NCBI GenBank assembly: GCA_030826265.1
Contig: JAPJOH010000003.1
Coordinates: forward strand, 1 to 40,526
DNA from: Collinsella aerofaciens
Lineage (GTDB): Bacteria > Actinomycetota > Coriobacteriia > Coriobacteriales > Coriobacteriaceae
Length of the DNA: 40,526 nt
Reading direction: 5' to 3'
Position numbers and translations under genes: made by a program. The notes under the pieces were generated by a model. It had not been told where the DNA came from and did not search any database. It worked only from the letters and a program-made list of their open reading frames with translations. Shown in pieces: positions 1-9,806 of the stretch (position 1 is its first letter; every line of letters begins with the position of its first letter).

Positions 1-43
1 GGTCTTTCATGCAGCAGGGGCTCTCAATGTTTTTATGTCCTGC

Positions 44-1003
44 TCATATCGTCTGGTACTGATCAGCCGAGATCTCATTCCACTCAACAGGGCATGTATA
101 AGATTGACCATTTGAATAACTGGCCGACATGCTAGACGGAAGCGCGGGGGCAATACCAGCTGCGGTCCATGCCCATGAGCCATTGCTGGTTGAACGGGGG
201 ACGTACACCTTAAGTACGCCACTCACTTCGTAGGGCTCCGCAAGCGTAACCCAATTACTATTTACGCTAACGCCGGTAATCTGTCCGGTGATGGGAATTT
301 CGGATTCCTCCGTCGCCGTATCAAATGCCGCCTGCGACTTTTCGTCCCAATTAACATAAGCCGAGGTCTCGGTGCCATCCGACAGCTTTACCTTAACGCT
401 CGAAGATTGGATCTGGCCGTAGTAATCGGCGCCGACGTATTTTTCTAGAATTGGGTTGGCATCGATCGACTCGACCGTGATTCCGCTTTCGTTGCTCATC
501 GCGGTGACATTGGAGGTGTTTACTGCCGCCGGATCTACCGCGGCCAGATCAGCCGCCGCAGCCTCGATAATCACGCACTGCTTAACCGTCTGCGTGGTGC
601 CAGCGACGGTACCTTCAAACTCATACGAGCCGGCGGGCAGTTGTGCGAGAGTTGTCGGGGCATCGGCACCGTTCAACTTCCAGGTGACGTTTTCCTGCTT
701 GGTGGTACCGCTCTCGTAGGTTGCCGTTACAGTTTGGGGCAGCGTGGCATCGGAACCCTCGGCAACGTGCAGCTCGTTCAGGCTGGCAAAAGAGGCAATC
801 TTATCTTCACTCTGGTCTTGCGATGTTGGCTGGGTGGTGTCCGCAGACGCGGCAGACGCACCCGTCACATCGCTTTGCTCGGCAACGACTTGGGTGGTAT
901 CACCCTGCATCATCTCGGCGAATGCCTGCGGCGGCACCGAGCCGACCGTCATCGTCAGAGCCAGACCCGCGGTAATGGCCGCGTTGACATGCCTTCTGTT
1001 CAT
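44..1003 (-). CDS. Secreted Ig-like repeat surface protein, probably truncated
   Basis: A 319-residue protein of unknown binding partner, probably exported and surface-associated. The start at 1003 is chosen because GGGAGG lies five bases before that ATG and it begins a good signal peptide (MNRRHVNAAITAGLALTMTV, then a cleavage-like AFA). After a Ser/Thr/Gln/Asp-rich linker come beta-rich segments resembling bacterial Ig-like (Big_4-type) domains: one near residues 65-145 and one near 170-255 with the VKVKLSDGT and YVNWDE signatures. A third starts near 275 and reaches only VEWNEISADQYQTI before a TGA stop. By comparison with the second domain it ends in mid-fold. No LPxTG motif, membrane anchor or cell-wall binding module follows. 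Either the gene is broken or the protein is simply released. The function is not recognised beyond the fold. Confidence 0.7.
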   Translation of the reverse strand: MNRRHVNAAITAGLALTMTVGSVPPQAFAEMMQGDTTQVVAEQSDVTGASAASADTTQPTSQDQSEDKIASFASLNELHVAEGSDATLPQTVTATYESGTTKQENVTWKLNGADAPTTLAQLPAGSYEFEGTVAGTTQTVKQCVIIEAAAADLAAVDPAAVNTSNVTAMSNESGITVESIDANPILEKYVGADYYGQIQSSSVKVKLSDGTETSAYVNWDEKSQAAFDTATEESEIPITGQITGVSVNSNWVTLAEPYEVSGVLKVYVPRSTSNGSWAWTAAGIAPALPSSMSASYSNGQSYTCPVEWNEISADQYQTI

Positions 1004-1156
1004 GTTTCCTCCCGACACGCTCAACGGACCAAACAGCACTGGTCCGATTGGCAAGTTAAGTTGAGCCTATCCTTCGCCGATGGAGGTTTGCAATATGCTA
1101 CAGGTTAAGCGGCATAAATGGTTTCGTAAACGGGAGAAATCAGATGACGTATTTAA

Positions 1157-1183
1157 GTGACGAAGGGGCAGTCCCTTTGTCAC
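1157..1183. repeat. 27-base imperfect palindrome
   Basis: The sequence GTGACGAAGGGGC-A-GTCCCTTTGTCAC pairs with itself at 11 of 13 positions around a single central base. It lies in the 389-base gap between the surface protein start and the folC end. I believe this motif is common in Coriobacteriia genomes, but that is recollection, not something the window can prove. No gene is visible around it. Confidence 0.7.
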
Positions 1184-1211
1184 ATTCCACCAACACCGCG
1201 CCACAAAAACA

Positions 1212-1347
1212 GCCTATCTACTACGTTTAACCCGTATGGATCGACCACACCCGCGTTTTCGCAAAACTGGCAAGCCTTCTACCTGCAGTTTTAATTTTGC
1301 ATTTTTCGGCGTGGTCGAGGGTAACCGGTCAAACGTAGTAGATAGGC
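1212..1347. repeat. 136-base element with 17-bp perfect inverted ends
   Basis: The outer arms are GCCTATCTACTACGTTT at 1212-1228 and its exact complement at 1331-1347. Further in, TCGACCAC (1241-1248) pairs with GTGGTCGA (1311-1318), and AAAACTG (1263-1269) pairs with CAGTTTT (1286-1292). The whole element can fold as one long interrupted hairpin. It is MITE-like in shape but has no obvious target-site duplication and no open frame. With the palindrome at 1157-1183 it accounts for most of the 1004-1392 gap; I see no RNA gene there. Confidence 0.75.
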
Positions 1348-1392
1348 CAATTTCGTGGCGAACAGGTCAAATTAGCTGCCCTGCGAGTGGCG

Positions 1393-2736
1393 TTAACGCA
1401 GCAGGCCGGCTACTTCGCCGGCTAGGGTGATGGTGCCGGCTGCTACGAAGGGCTCGCCCGCGGTCTCGAAAGCCGCGAGGGCCTCGGGCACGCTCGCGTA
1501 CACGCCCGCGAGTTTATCGGCGTCCACAAGGGCGGCGAGCTCCTCTGCCGGCAGGGCGCGGTCGGAATCGGTCTGGGTCACGACTACGCGCGGAAAGGCG
1601 GGAATCAGCACGTCGACGATGCCCGCCACGTCCTTATCGGCCAGCGCGGCGCACAGCAGCGTGGGGCGGTTCTCCACGCACGGGTCGATCTCATCCAGCG
1701 CGCTGACAAAGTTCTCGCAGCTCTGGGGATTATGACAGGCATCGATCAGCTTGAGCGGTTCAGTTCCCAGCACATCAAATCGACCCGGCGTGGGACAGCC
1801 CATAAGCGAAGTTTCGAGCGCCTCGTGGTCGAGCTCGCGGCCCAAATAACCTTCGCACAGCATAATCGCGCACGCGGCATTCTGCGGCTGATACGCCGGC
1901 TTGACCATGCTCGACGTATAGATCACACGCGGCGTGGTGCAGCTAAACTCAACCGTATCACCCACGTGCTCCGGCACCTTAGTCGTGGCATGGTTCACCA
2001 CCAGCGGCACGATGCCGCACGCGCGGCAACGGGCATCCATCACGCGTTGAACACTCGCCTCATGCGTGCCCTCGCCCAGCACAACCAGACGTCCGGGCTT
2101 AATGACCGCAGCCTTCTCCCCCGCAATGGCCTCGAGCGTATCGCCCAAAATACGTGTGTGATCGAGTCCGATGCCCGTAATGGCAACGGCGACGGGATCG
2201 GTCGCGCTTGTGGCATCCCAACGCCCGCCCATGCCAACCTCGAGCACGGCAACATCCACCGCGGCCTCGGCAAACACGACAAGTGCAGCAGCCGTCAGCA
2301 GGTCAAACGGCGTGATGGTATAGGCGCGCTCCCCCGCCGCCACACGACGCGCATTCACGCGACGCCCCGCCTCGACAGCCGCCGAAACGCCACGGGCAAA
2401 GGCCTCATCGCTCACAACGCGCCCGTCAACCTCCATGCGCTCGGGATAGCGCACCAGCTGCGGCGACGTATACAGCGCGGTCTTGAGCCCCTCGCCGCGA
2501 AGGATGGCGGCCGAAAAACGCGTGGTCGAAGTCTTGCCATTGGTGCCGGCAACCTGAATGCAATCGAAATACTCGTCCGGACGCCCCAGCTCATCGAGCA
2601 TATCGACAACCGTCTCAAGCAGAGGCCCAGCATCCCCAGAAATCCGCCCCGTATCAGCAGCAAGCCCAACAGCCTCATCAAACGAAAGCAACTCAAACGA
2701 GAAAGGAACGACATAAGACCCAGAACGCTTAGCCAT
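1393..2736 (-). CDS. folC: Folylpolyglutamate synthase / dihydrofolate synthase
   Basis: Adds glutamate to dihydropteroate and to reduced folates with ATP, in the cytoplasm. This is the last step of folate synthesis and keeps folates in the cell. The 447-residue protein has the family P-loop QVAGTNGKTSTTRF near residue 65. It also has the GLDHTRILGDTLEAIAGEKA block, with the metal-binding His and the EKA segment, then PGRFDVLG, and the DACHNPQS segment at the start of the C-terminal ligase domain. Length and motif order are normal for FolC. I prefer the ATG at 2736 (MAKRSG), preceded by GAGGGGA at about nine bases, over the upstream in-frame ATG at 2757, which would add a 7-residue tail with no family counterpart. 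The gene stands alone; a nested-hairpin repeat separates it from valS upstream. Confidence 0.92.
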   Translation of the reverse strand: MAKRSGSYVVPFSFELLSFDEAVGLAADTGRISGDAGPLLETVVDMLDELGRPDEYFDCIQVAGTNGKTSTTRFSAAILRGEGLKTALYTSPQLVRYPERMEVDGRVVSDEAFARGVSAAVEAGRRVNARRVAAGERAYTITPFDLLTAAALVVFAEAAVDVAVLEVGMGGRWDATSATDPVAVAITGIGLDHTRILGDTLEAIAGEKAAVIKPGRLVVLGEGTHEASVQRVMDARCRACGIVPLVVNHATTKVPEHVGDTVEFSCTTPRVIYTSSMVKPAYQPQNAACAIMLCEGYLGRELDHEALETSLMGCPTPGRFDVLGTEPLKLIDACHNPQSCENFVSALDEIDPCVENRPTLLCAALADKDVAGIVDVLIPAFPRVVVTQTDSDRALPAEELAALVDADKLAGVYASVPEALAAFETAGEPFVAAGTITLAGEVAGLLR

Positions 2737-2896
2737 AACCCAAAGTCCCCTCAACATAAAAAGAGGCCCGTACACAACAACGAGCCCCTCCCATTCAAAA
2801 TATCAGCCAAACACCGCTTTGCAGCAGAATCAAGGCCACAACCCAGTGGCCCTAATACGCCAGTTGCAAACAACCACGTAACCGCACCAGGAGCGG

Positions 2897-2997
2897 CCCG
2901 ACGCTTTGCTCGATACAAGTTCCGCACGCAAAGGACAGCACTTAATGTGCTGTCCGTCTTGCGCAGGACTGTCCGCAGTAGCGAGCAAAGCGTCGGG
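2897..2997 (+). repeat. Nested-hairpin element, copy 1 (after valS)
   Basis: The outer arms CCCGACGCTTTGCTCG (2897-2912) and its exact complement (2982-2997) enclose an inner hairpin at 2933-2955: GGACAGCAC, loop TTAAT, GTGCTGTCC. CGCAA and TTGCG just outside the inner hairpin also pair. The element shares TTCCGCACG, the CAC-TTAAT-GTG tip and a CAGGAC segment with the copy at 5734-5849, which is in the opposite orientation. It begins 19 bases past the valS stop, so it may also help end valS transcription, but it has no U-tract. The 2737-3016 gap otherwise holds nothing I recognise. Confidence 0.85.
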
Positions 2998-3016
2998 ACG
3001 CGCCCCTCAGTAAGAC

Positions 3017-5713
<2,697 letters not shown>

Positions 5714-5733
5714 ATATCTCTCCCTGTCCCGCC

Positions 5734-5849
5734 GGGGAGGAATGTAGGCCCGATTTTCGCTCGGTCAGGTCCTGGGCTCGCTCGAAGACCACATTAAGTG
5801 GTCTTCGGCTCGTGCGGAATCTACGAAAATCGGGCCTACATTCCTCCCC
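5734..5849 (-). repeat. Nested-hairpin element, copy 2 (valS leader)
   Basis: The 26-bp outer arms at 5734-5759 and 5824-5849 are exact complements and enclose a 23-base inner hairpin at 5784-5806. Read on the minus strand the inner hairpin is GAAGACCAC, loop TTAAT, GTGGTCTTC. The size, loop and closing CAC/GTG triplets are those of copy 1, while the six outer stem pairs are different and still pair. Flanking TTCCGCACG and CAGGAC are also shared. The element starts 20 bases upstream of the valS ATG and would be transcribed in its leader if the promoter lies beyond 5850. Confidence 0.87.
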
Positions 5850-5943
5850 TTAGGTATCGATTACTTCAGTCTGATATGACTTCGCTGAGGCTTAAACAAA
5901 CACACAGAATAACACAGGTAGTTGGGGTTATTGCGTATATATA

Positions 5944-5979
5944 AAATAGCCTCCGACCGCGGATGGTCGGAGGCTATTT
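5944..5979 (-). terminator. Intrinsic terminator after clpX
   Basis: A 15-bp perfect stem (AAATAGCCTCCGACC at 5944-5958 against 5965-5979) with a 6-base loop lies 21 bases past the clpX stop. On the minus strand it is followed by TTTTATATATA at the stem base. It separates clpX from valS. Confidence 0.9.
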
Positions 5980-6000
5980 GCAAACACGTTTTAGGCTGGT

Positions 6001-7407
6001 TTAGCCGTAAATGCGCTGGGGTTGTTCTTCGCCCTTTACGGAGGCTTCGGTCACGATGACCTTGGCGACGCCCTCCTCGCTGGGAAGGTCGAACATCGTC
6101 TGCTGCAGCACGTCCTCGCAGATGGAGCGCAGGCCGCGGGCGCCGGTCTTGCGGGCGAGCGCCATGCGGGCGATCTCGTGCAGGGCGGCGTCCTCAAACT
6201 CAAGCTCAACGTCCTCGAGCTGGAACATCTTACGGTATTGACGCACCACGGCGTTCTTGGGCTCGGTCAGGATCGACACCAGGTCGTCCTCGTCAAGCGC
6301 CTGCGTCTGGGTGACGACGGGCGTACGTCCCACAAACTCGGGGATCATGCCAAAGGCGTTGAGGTCCTGCGGGAGCACCTGACGCAGCAGGTCGTTCTCG
6401 TCGACCGAGGTGGGGCCGGCGATCTCGGAGTTAAAGCCCACGCCCTTGTTGCCCACGCGATCGGCGATGATCTTGTCCAGACCCACAAAGGCACCACCGC
6501 AGATGAACAGGATGTTGGTCGTGTCGATCTGCAGCAGCTCCTGCTGGGGATGCTTGCGGCCGCCGGTGGGCGGAACGCTGGCCACCGTGCCCTCAAGAAT
6601 CTTAAGCAGCGCCTGCTGAACGCCCTCGCCCGAAACATCGCGGGTAATGGAAAGGTTCTCGGCCTTGCGGGCGATCTTGTCGATCTCGTCCACGTAGATA
6701 ATGCCAACCTGCGCGCGCTCAATATCGCCATCGGCGGCGTTGATGAGCTTGAGCAGGATGTTCTCAACATCCTCGCCCACGTAACCTGCCTCGGTAAGGG
6801 CGGTGGCGTCGGCGATGGCAAACGGCACCTCGAGGATGCGCGCGAGCGTCTGGGCCAACAAGGTCTTGCCGGTACCGGTGGGACCGAGCAGCAGGATGTT
6901 GGACTTGGCGAGCTCCACCTCGTCCATATCGTCGTAGAGGTGCGAGTCCAAGTCGTCATCAAAGGCAGACACCGCGGCGCCGCCCTCGATCACGCGGCGA
7001 TAGTGGTTGTACACAGCCACCGACATGGCGCGCTTGGCGTCCTCCTGGCCCATAACATAGGCCGAAAGCTCGTCATAGATCTCGTGCGGCGTCGGCACGT
7101 GCGTGATGACCTGGCGGTCGTCCTCGAGCTCAAATCCCTCGGTCTCGGGGTCCACGGCGGGCTGGGATGCAGCCTGGCCGTGGTCGTTGAGGAAGCCCGG
7201 CAGCTTGCCGTTACGGGCGGCGTCCATAAAGTCCGAAGCCAGCGACTCCTCCAGAATCTCGGAGCAAGCGGCGACGCACTCGTCACAGATAAAAATGTTG
7301 GTCGGGCCCTTTACGAGGCGACGGACCTGGCCCTGCTCTTTTCCGCAGAAGGAGCAGCGGATAGGGTTGCCGTTCTCGTCAAAGTTGTCCTGCATGTTTC
7401 CTGCCAT
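6001..7407 (-). CDS. clpX: ClpX, ATPase subunit of the ClpXP protease
   Basis: Unfolds tagged proteins with ATP and feeds them into ClpP; cytoplasmic hexamer. The 468-residue protein has the N-terminal zinc-binding domain (C18, C21, C41, C44), which recognises adaptors and substrates. The AAA+ module has Walker A GPTGTGKT near residue 175, Walker B IIYVDEIDK and the pore-region segment AGYVGEDVE. The linker before Walker A carries an acidic stretch (FDDDLDSHLYDDMDEVE) longer than in E. coli ClpX. It follows clpP by one base and is surely co-transcribed. The ATG at 7407 is kept; an in-frame ATG at 7395 with AGGA five bases upstream is an equally good start and would remove four residues. Confidence 0.96.
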   Translation of the reverse strand: MAGNMQDNFDENGNPIRCSFCGKEQGQVRRLVKGPTNIFICDECVAACSEILEESLASDFMDAARNGKLPGFLNDHGQAASQPAVDPETEGFELEDDRQVITHVPTPHEIYDELSAYVMGQEDAKRAMSVAVYNHYRRVIEGGAAVSAFDDDLDSHLYDDMDEVELAKSNILLLGPTGTGKTLLAQTLARILEVPFAIADATALTEAGYVGEDVENILLKLINAADGDIERAQVGIIYVDEIDKIARKAENLSITRDVSGEGVQQALLKILEGTVASVPPTGGRKHPQQELLQIDTTNILFICGGAFVGLDKIIADRVGNKGVGFNSEIAGPTSVDENDLLRQVLPQDLNAFGMIPEFVGRTPVVTQTQALDEDDLVSILTEPKNAVVRQYRKMFQLEDVELEFEDAALHEIARMALARKTGARGLRSICEDVLQQTMFDLPSEEGVAKVIVTEASVKGEEQPQRIYG

Positions 7408-7408
7408 C

Positions 7409-8029
7409 CTAGGCGTCCTTCGCGGCGAGATCGCGCGAGGTGACGATACGGTCGATCAGGCCGTAGTCGAGGGCCTCGGCAGCGGTCAGGTAGTTGTCGC
7501 GCTCGGTGTCGGCCTGGACCTTCTCGATGGGCTGACCCGAGGCGTCGGACAGGATCTGGTTGAGCTCGCGACGGGTCTTCTTGATCTCCTCGGCCACGAT
7601 CTCGATCTCGGTCTGCTGACCCTGGGCACCGCCGCTGGGCTGGTGAATCATGACCTTGGAGTGCGGCAGGCAGAAGCGCTTGCCCTTAGCGCCGGCCGAA
7701 AGCAGCACGGCAGCCATGGACGCGGCCATACCGACGCAGATGGTGGAGACCTGCGGCTTGATAAAGTTCATGGTGTCCAGAATCGCCAGGCCGGAGTAGA
7801 CCTCGCCACCGGGCGAATTGATGTAGAGCGAGATATCCTTCTCGGCATCCTGACTCTCAAGATGCAGCAGCTGGGCAACGACCAGGTTGGCGCTGACGGA
7901 GTTGATCTCCTCGCCCAAGAAGATGATGCGGTCGTTGAGCAGGCGCGAATAGATATCGTAGCTGCGCTCGCCGCGCGGCGTCTGCTCGATAACGTATGGC
8001 ACGAGGGCGGAATCGAACTTGGCGATCAT
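7409..8029 (-). CDS. clpP: ClpP, proteolytic subunit
   Basis: Serine protease that forms the double heptameric chamber of ClpXP. The catalytic triad is visible: Ser in GMAASMA, His in KVMIHQPSGG, Asp in DTERDNYL. The 206-residue length from the chosen start is normal. Of several in-frame starts (8059 as TTG, 8041, 8035, 8029 as ATG) I chose 8029, because GGAG lies six bases before it and because ClpP usually has only about ten residues ahead of the LVPYVIEQT segment. There is little or no propeptide. It lies between tig and clpX, the arrangement common to many bacteria. Confidence 0.95.
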   Translation of the reverse strand: MIAKFDSALVPYVIEQTPRGERSYDIYSRLLNDRIIFLGEEINSVSANLVVAQLLHLESQDAEKDISLYINSPGGEVYSGLAILDTMNFIKPQVSTICVGMAASMAAVLLSAGAKGKRFCLPHSKVMIHQPSGGAQGQQTEIEIVAEEIKKTRRELNQILSDASGQPIEKVQADTERDNYLTAAEALDYGLIDRIVTSRDLAAKDA

Positions 8030-8075
8030 ACGCATCTCCATTTCTCTCTTGCGGACCAAATTGGTTCTAGATAAA

Positions 8076-8116
8076 CGTACGGTGCCCGCATGCTATGCAT
8101 TGGCTGGCACCGTACG
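8076..8116 (-). terminator. Hairpin between tig and clpP
   Basis: An 11-bp perfect stem, CGTACGGTGCC at 8076-8086 with its complement at 8106-8116, has a 19-base loop that can form a small inner pairing. On the minus strand it is followed by TTTATC. The U-run is short, so it may be a partial terminator or attenuator lowering readthrough from tig into clpPX, not a full stop. Confidence 0.6.
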
Positions 8117-8192
8117 AAGCAACCGGATAACCGGTGTATAACTTTACCCCATCACGGGCGCACGCATGCGCTCGCGGGCAAGGTGGCGAGAA

Positions 8193-9491
8193 TTACTCGG
8201 CGTCCTTGGCGGTCTCGTCGACCTCGGTCACCTTGGCGTTCTCGACCAGGTGGTCGACGGCCTTGGAGCGACGGATGGACTCGCGGACGGCAGGCATGCG
8301 GCCATCGGCGATGAACTCGGCCTTGGAAGCCTCGACGTCCTTGACGCCGGCCTTCTCGAACTCGGCGTTGATGTCGTCCTCGGTGACCTCGATCTTGAGC
8401 TCACGGGCGAGGGCGTCAAGAGCCAGGGACTCACGGGCAACGTCGTTGGCCTGCTTGTGCAGGTCGCCGATGAACTGCTCCATAGTCAGACCGGAAGCGG
8501 GGAGCCAGGTGTCCAGCGTCATGCCGCGGGCAGCGAGGTTGGACAGGAAGTTCTGGCCAAGCTCCTCAAAGACGGACTGCTCGTAATCGGCATCCATCTC
8601 GTCGAGCTGCAGGCGCTCGGCGAGAGCGGAGACGCAACGGTTCTCCTTCTCGGCCGGGAGGCGGGAAGCCTTGTCCTGCTCGATCTCGATCTTGATGGCG
8701 TCGCGCATAGCGTCGATGCTGTCAAAGCCAAAGTCGGACTTGACGAGCTCGTCGGTGAGCTCGGGGGTGTTGCGGACCTTGATGCCCTTGACGGTGACCT
8801 CGACGGTGTGGGTCTCGGCCTCCTCGCCCTCCTCGACCTCGTCGGTCCAAGTGACGGTCTTGACGTCGTCGACGTTAGCGCCGATCAGGGCCTCGTTGAA
8901 CTCCTTGGGGTTGCTGTCGCTACCGGCGATGAGCATGCGGCCCTCGGCGGCAAAGTTGTCGGCGTTCTCGACGGCCTTGAGGTCGACGGTGACGTAGTCC
9001 TCGGCCTCGACGGCGCGACCCTCGACGTCCTCAAAGGTGGCACGGTAGTTGAGGAGCATCTCGACCTGGTTGTTGATCTCGGACTCGGTGACCTCCGCAG
9101 GGGGCATCTCGATCTCGACGGCGTCGAAGGAGGAAAGCTCAGCGGCGGGACGCAGGGAAAACTCGACGGTGTAGGTGTAGTCCTCGTGATCCTTGGCGAG
9201 GTCGAGCTCCTTGTAGTCACCGTTCTTGGTGGGGACGATGTCCAGCTCGTTGAGGACGGCGGGCTCGTTGGCGGCGATCAGGTCGTTGGTGGCCTGAGCG
9301 AGGGTAGCCTCGACGCCAAGAGCGGAGTCGATGACCGGACGGGGAGCCTTGCCGGCGCGGAAGCCCGGGAAGCGGTACTTCTTGGCGGTGTCCTTGTAGG
9401 CCTTCTTGATCGCGGCGTCGACGTCGGCGGCCGGGATGGTGACCGTAGCGGTGAGCTTGGCGTCCTTGACGTCAGAAGCGGTGATGTTCAA
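8193..9491 (-). CDS. tig: Trigger factor, ribosome-bound chaperone
   Basis: Binds nascent chains at the ribosome exit tunnel and assists folding. The 432-residue protein has the N-terminal ribosome-binding domain with the signature FPGFRAGKAPR near residue 45. A divergent FKBP-type domain lies near 150-235 (EDYVTVDLKAV ... TVTWTDEVEEGEEAE), followed by the helical C-terminal arms. The start is chosen as TTG at 9491 because AGGAGG lies exactly six bases before it, giving MNITASDVKDAKLTA. The ATG at 9506 has that AGGAGG inside its own second and third codons and no clear site of its own. GTG at 9494 is a third option. The C-terminus is acidic (VDETAKDAE). It precedes clpP and clpX. Confidence 0.93.
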   Translation of the reverse strand: MNITASDVKDAKLTATVTIPAADVDAAIKKAYKDTAKKYRFPGFRAGKAPRPVIDSALGVEATLAQATNDLIAANEPAVLNELDIVPTKNGDYKELDLAKDHEDYTYTVEFSLRPAAELSSFDAVEIEMPPAEVTESEINNQVEMLLNYRATFEDVEGRAVEAEDYVTVDLKAVENADNFAAEGRMLIAGSDSNPKEFNEALIGANVDDVKTVTWTDEVEEGEEAETHTVEVTVKGIKVRNTPELTDELVKSDFGFDSIDAMRDAIKIEIEQDKASRLPAEKENRCVSALAERLQLDEMDADYEQSVFEELGQNFLSNLAARGMTLDTWLPASGLTMEQFIGDLHKQANDVARESLALDALARELKIEVTEDDINAEFEKAGVKDVEASKAEFIADGRMPAVRESIRRSKAVDHLVENAKVTEVDETAKDAE

Positions 9492-9582
9492 CACGTTCCT
9501 CCTCATACTGCCCAGCTTATCTGAGGTGCTGGTACCTTTATGCAACAAAGTGTCGCGACGGCAGGAGCCGACGCAGGTGCGA

Positions 9583-9666
9583 TGGTGCGGGCGAAAGGAC
9601 TCGAACCTTCACGGGAATCCCACCAGAACCTAAATCTGGCGCGTCTACCAATTCCGCCACGCCCGC
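9583..9666 (-). tRNA. tRNA-Leu (anticodon UAG)
   Basis: On the minus strand the 84-base gene begins GCGGGCG and ends CGCCCGC plus an encoded ACCA. The anticodon arm is CCAGA-TTTAGGT-TCTGG, so the anticodon is TAG, reading CUN leucine codons. A long class II variable arm (GGGATTCCCG region) and the T-loop GGTTCGAGTCC are present. It lies 91 bases upstream of tig on the same strand. Confidence 0.97.
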
Positions 9667-9756
9667 ATGAGCGCACAGACTAGGAATGATAGCAGATACG
9701 AACGGCAAGCGCACGCACACCTTTTACACGCTCACGACCTCACCACGAGTACAAAA

Positions 9757-9782
9757 GGCGGGACGAGTTGTCCCGTCCCGCC
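9757..9782 (-). terminator. Intrinsic terminator after the molybdenum hydroxylase genes
   Basis: GGCGGGAC (9757-9764) pairs with GTCCCGCC (9775-9782) around a 10-base loop, and TTTTGT follows on the minus strand. It lies 24 bases past the stop of the upstream gene. Confidence 0.82.
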
Positions 9783-9806
9783 CATTACGACTTGTTCGCT
9801 AACCCG

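Noticed and set aside
5714..5943. T-box riboswitch in front of valS
   Set aside because: I could not find the conserved antiterminator T-box sequence or a specifier stem; the structure present is the nested-hairpin repeat, which also occurs downstream of valS.
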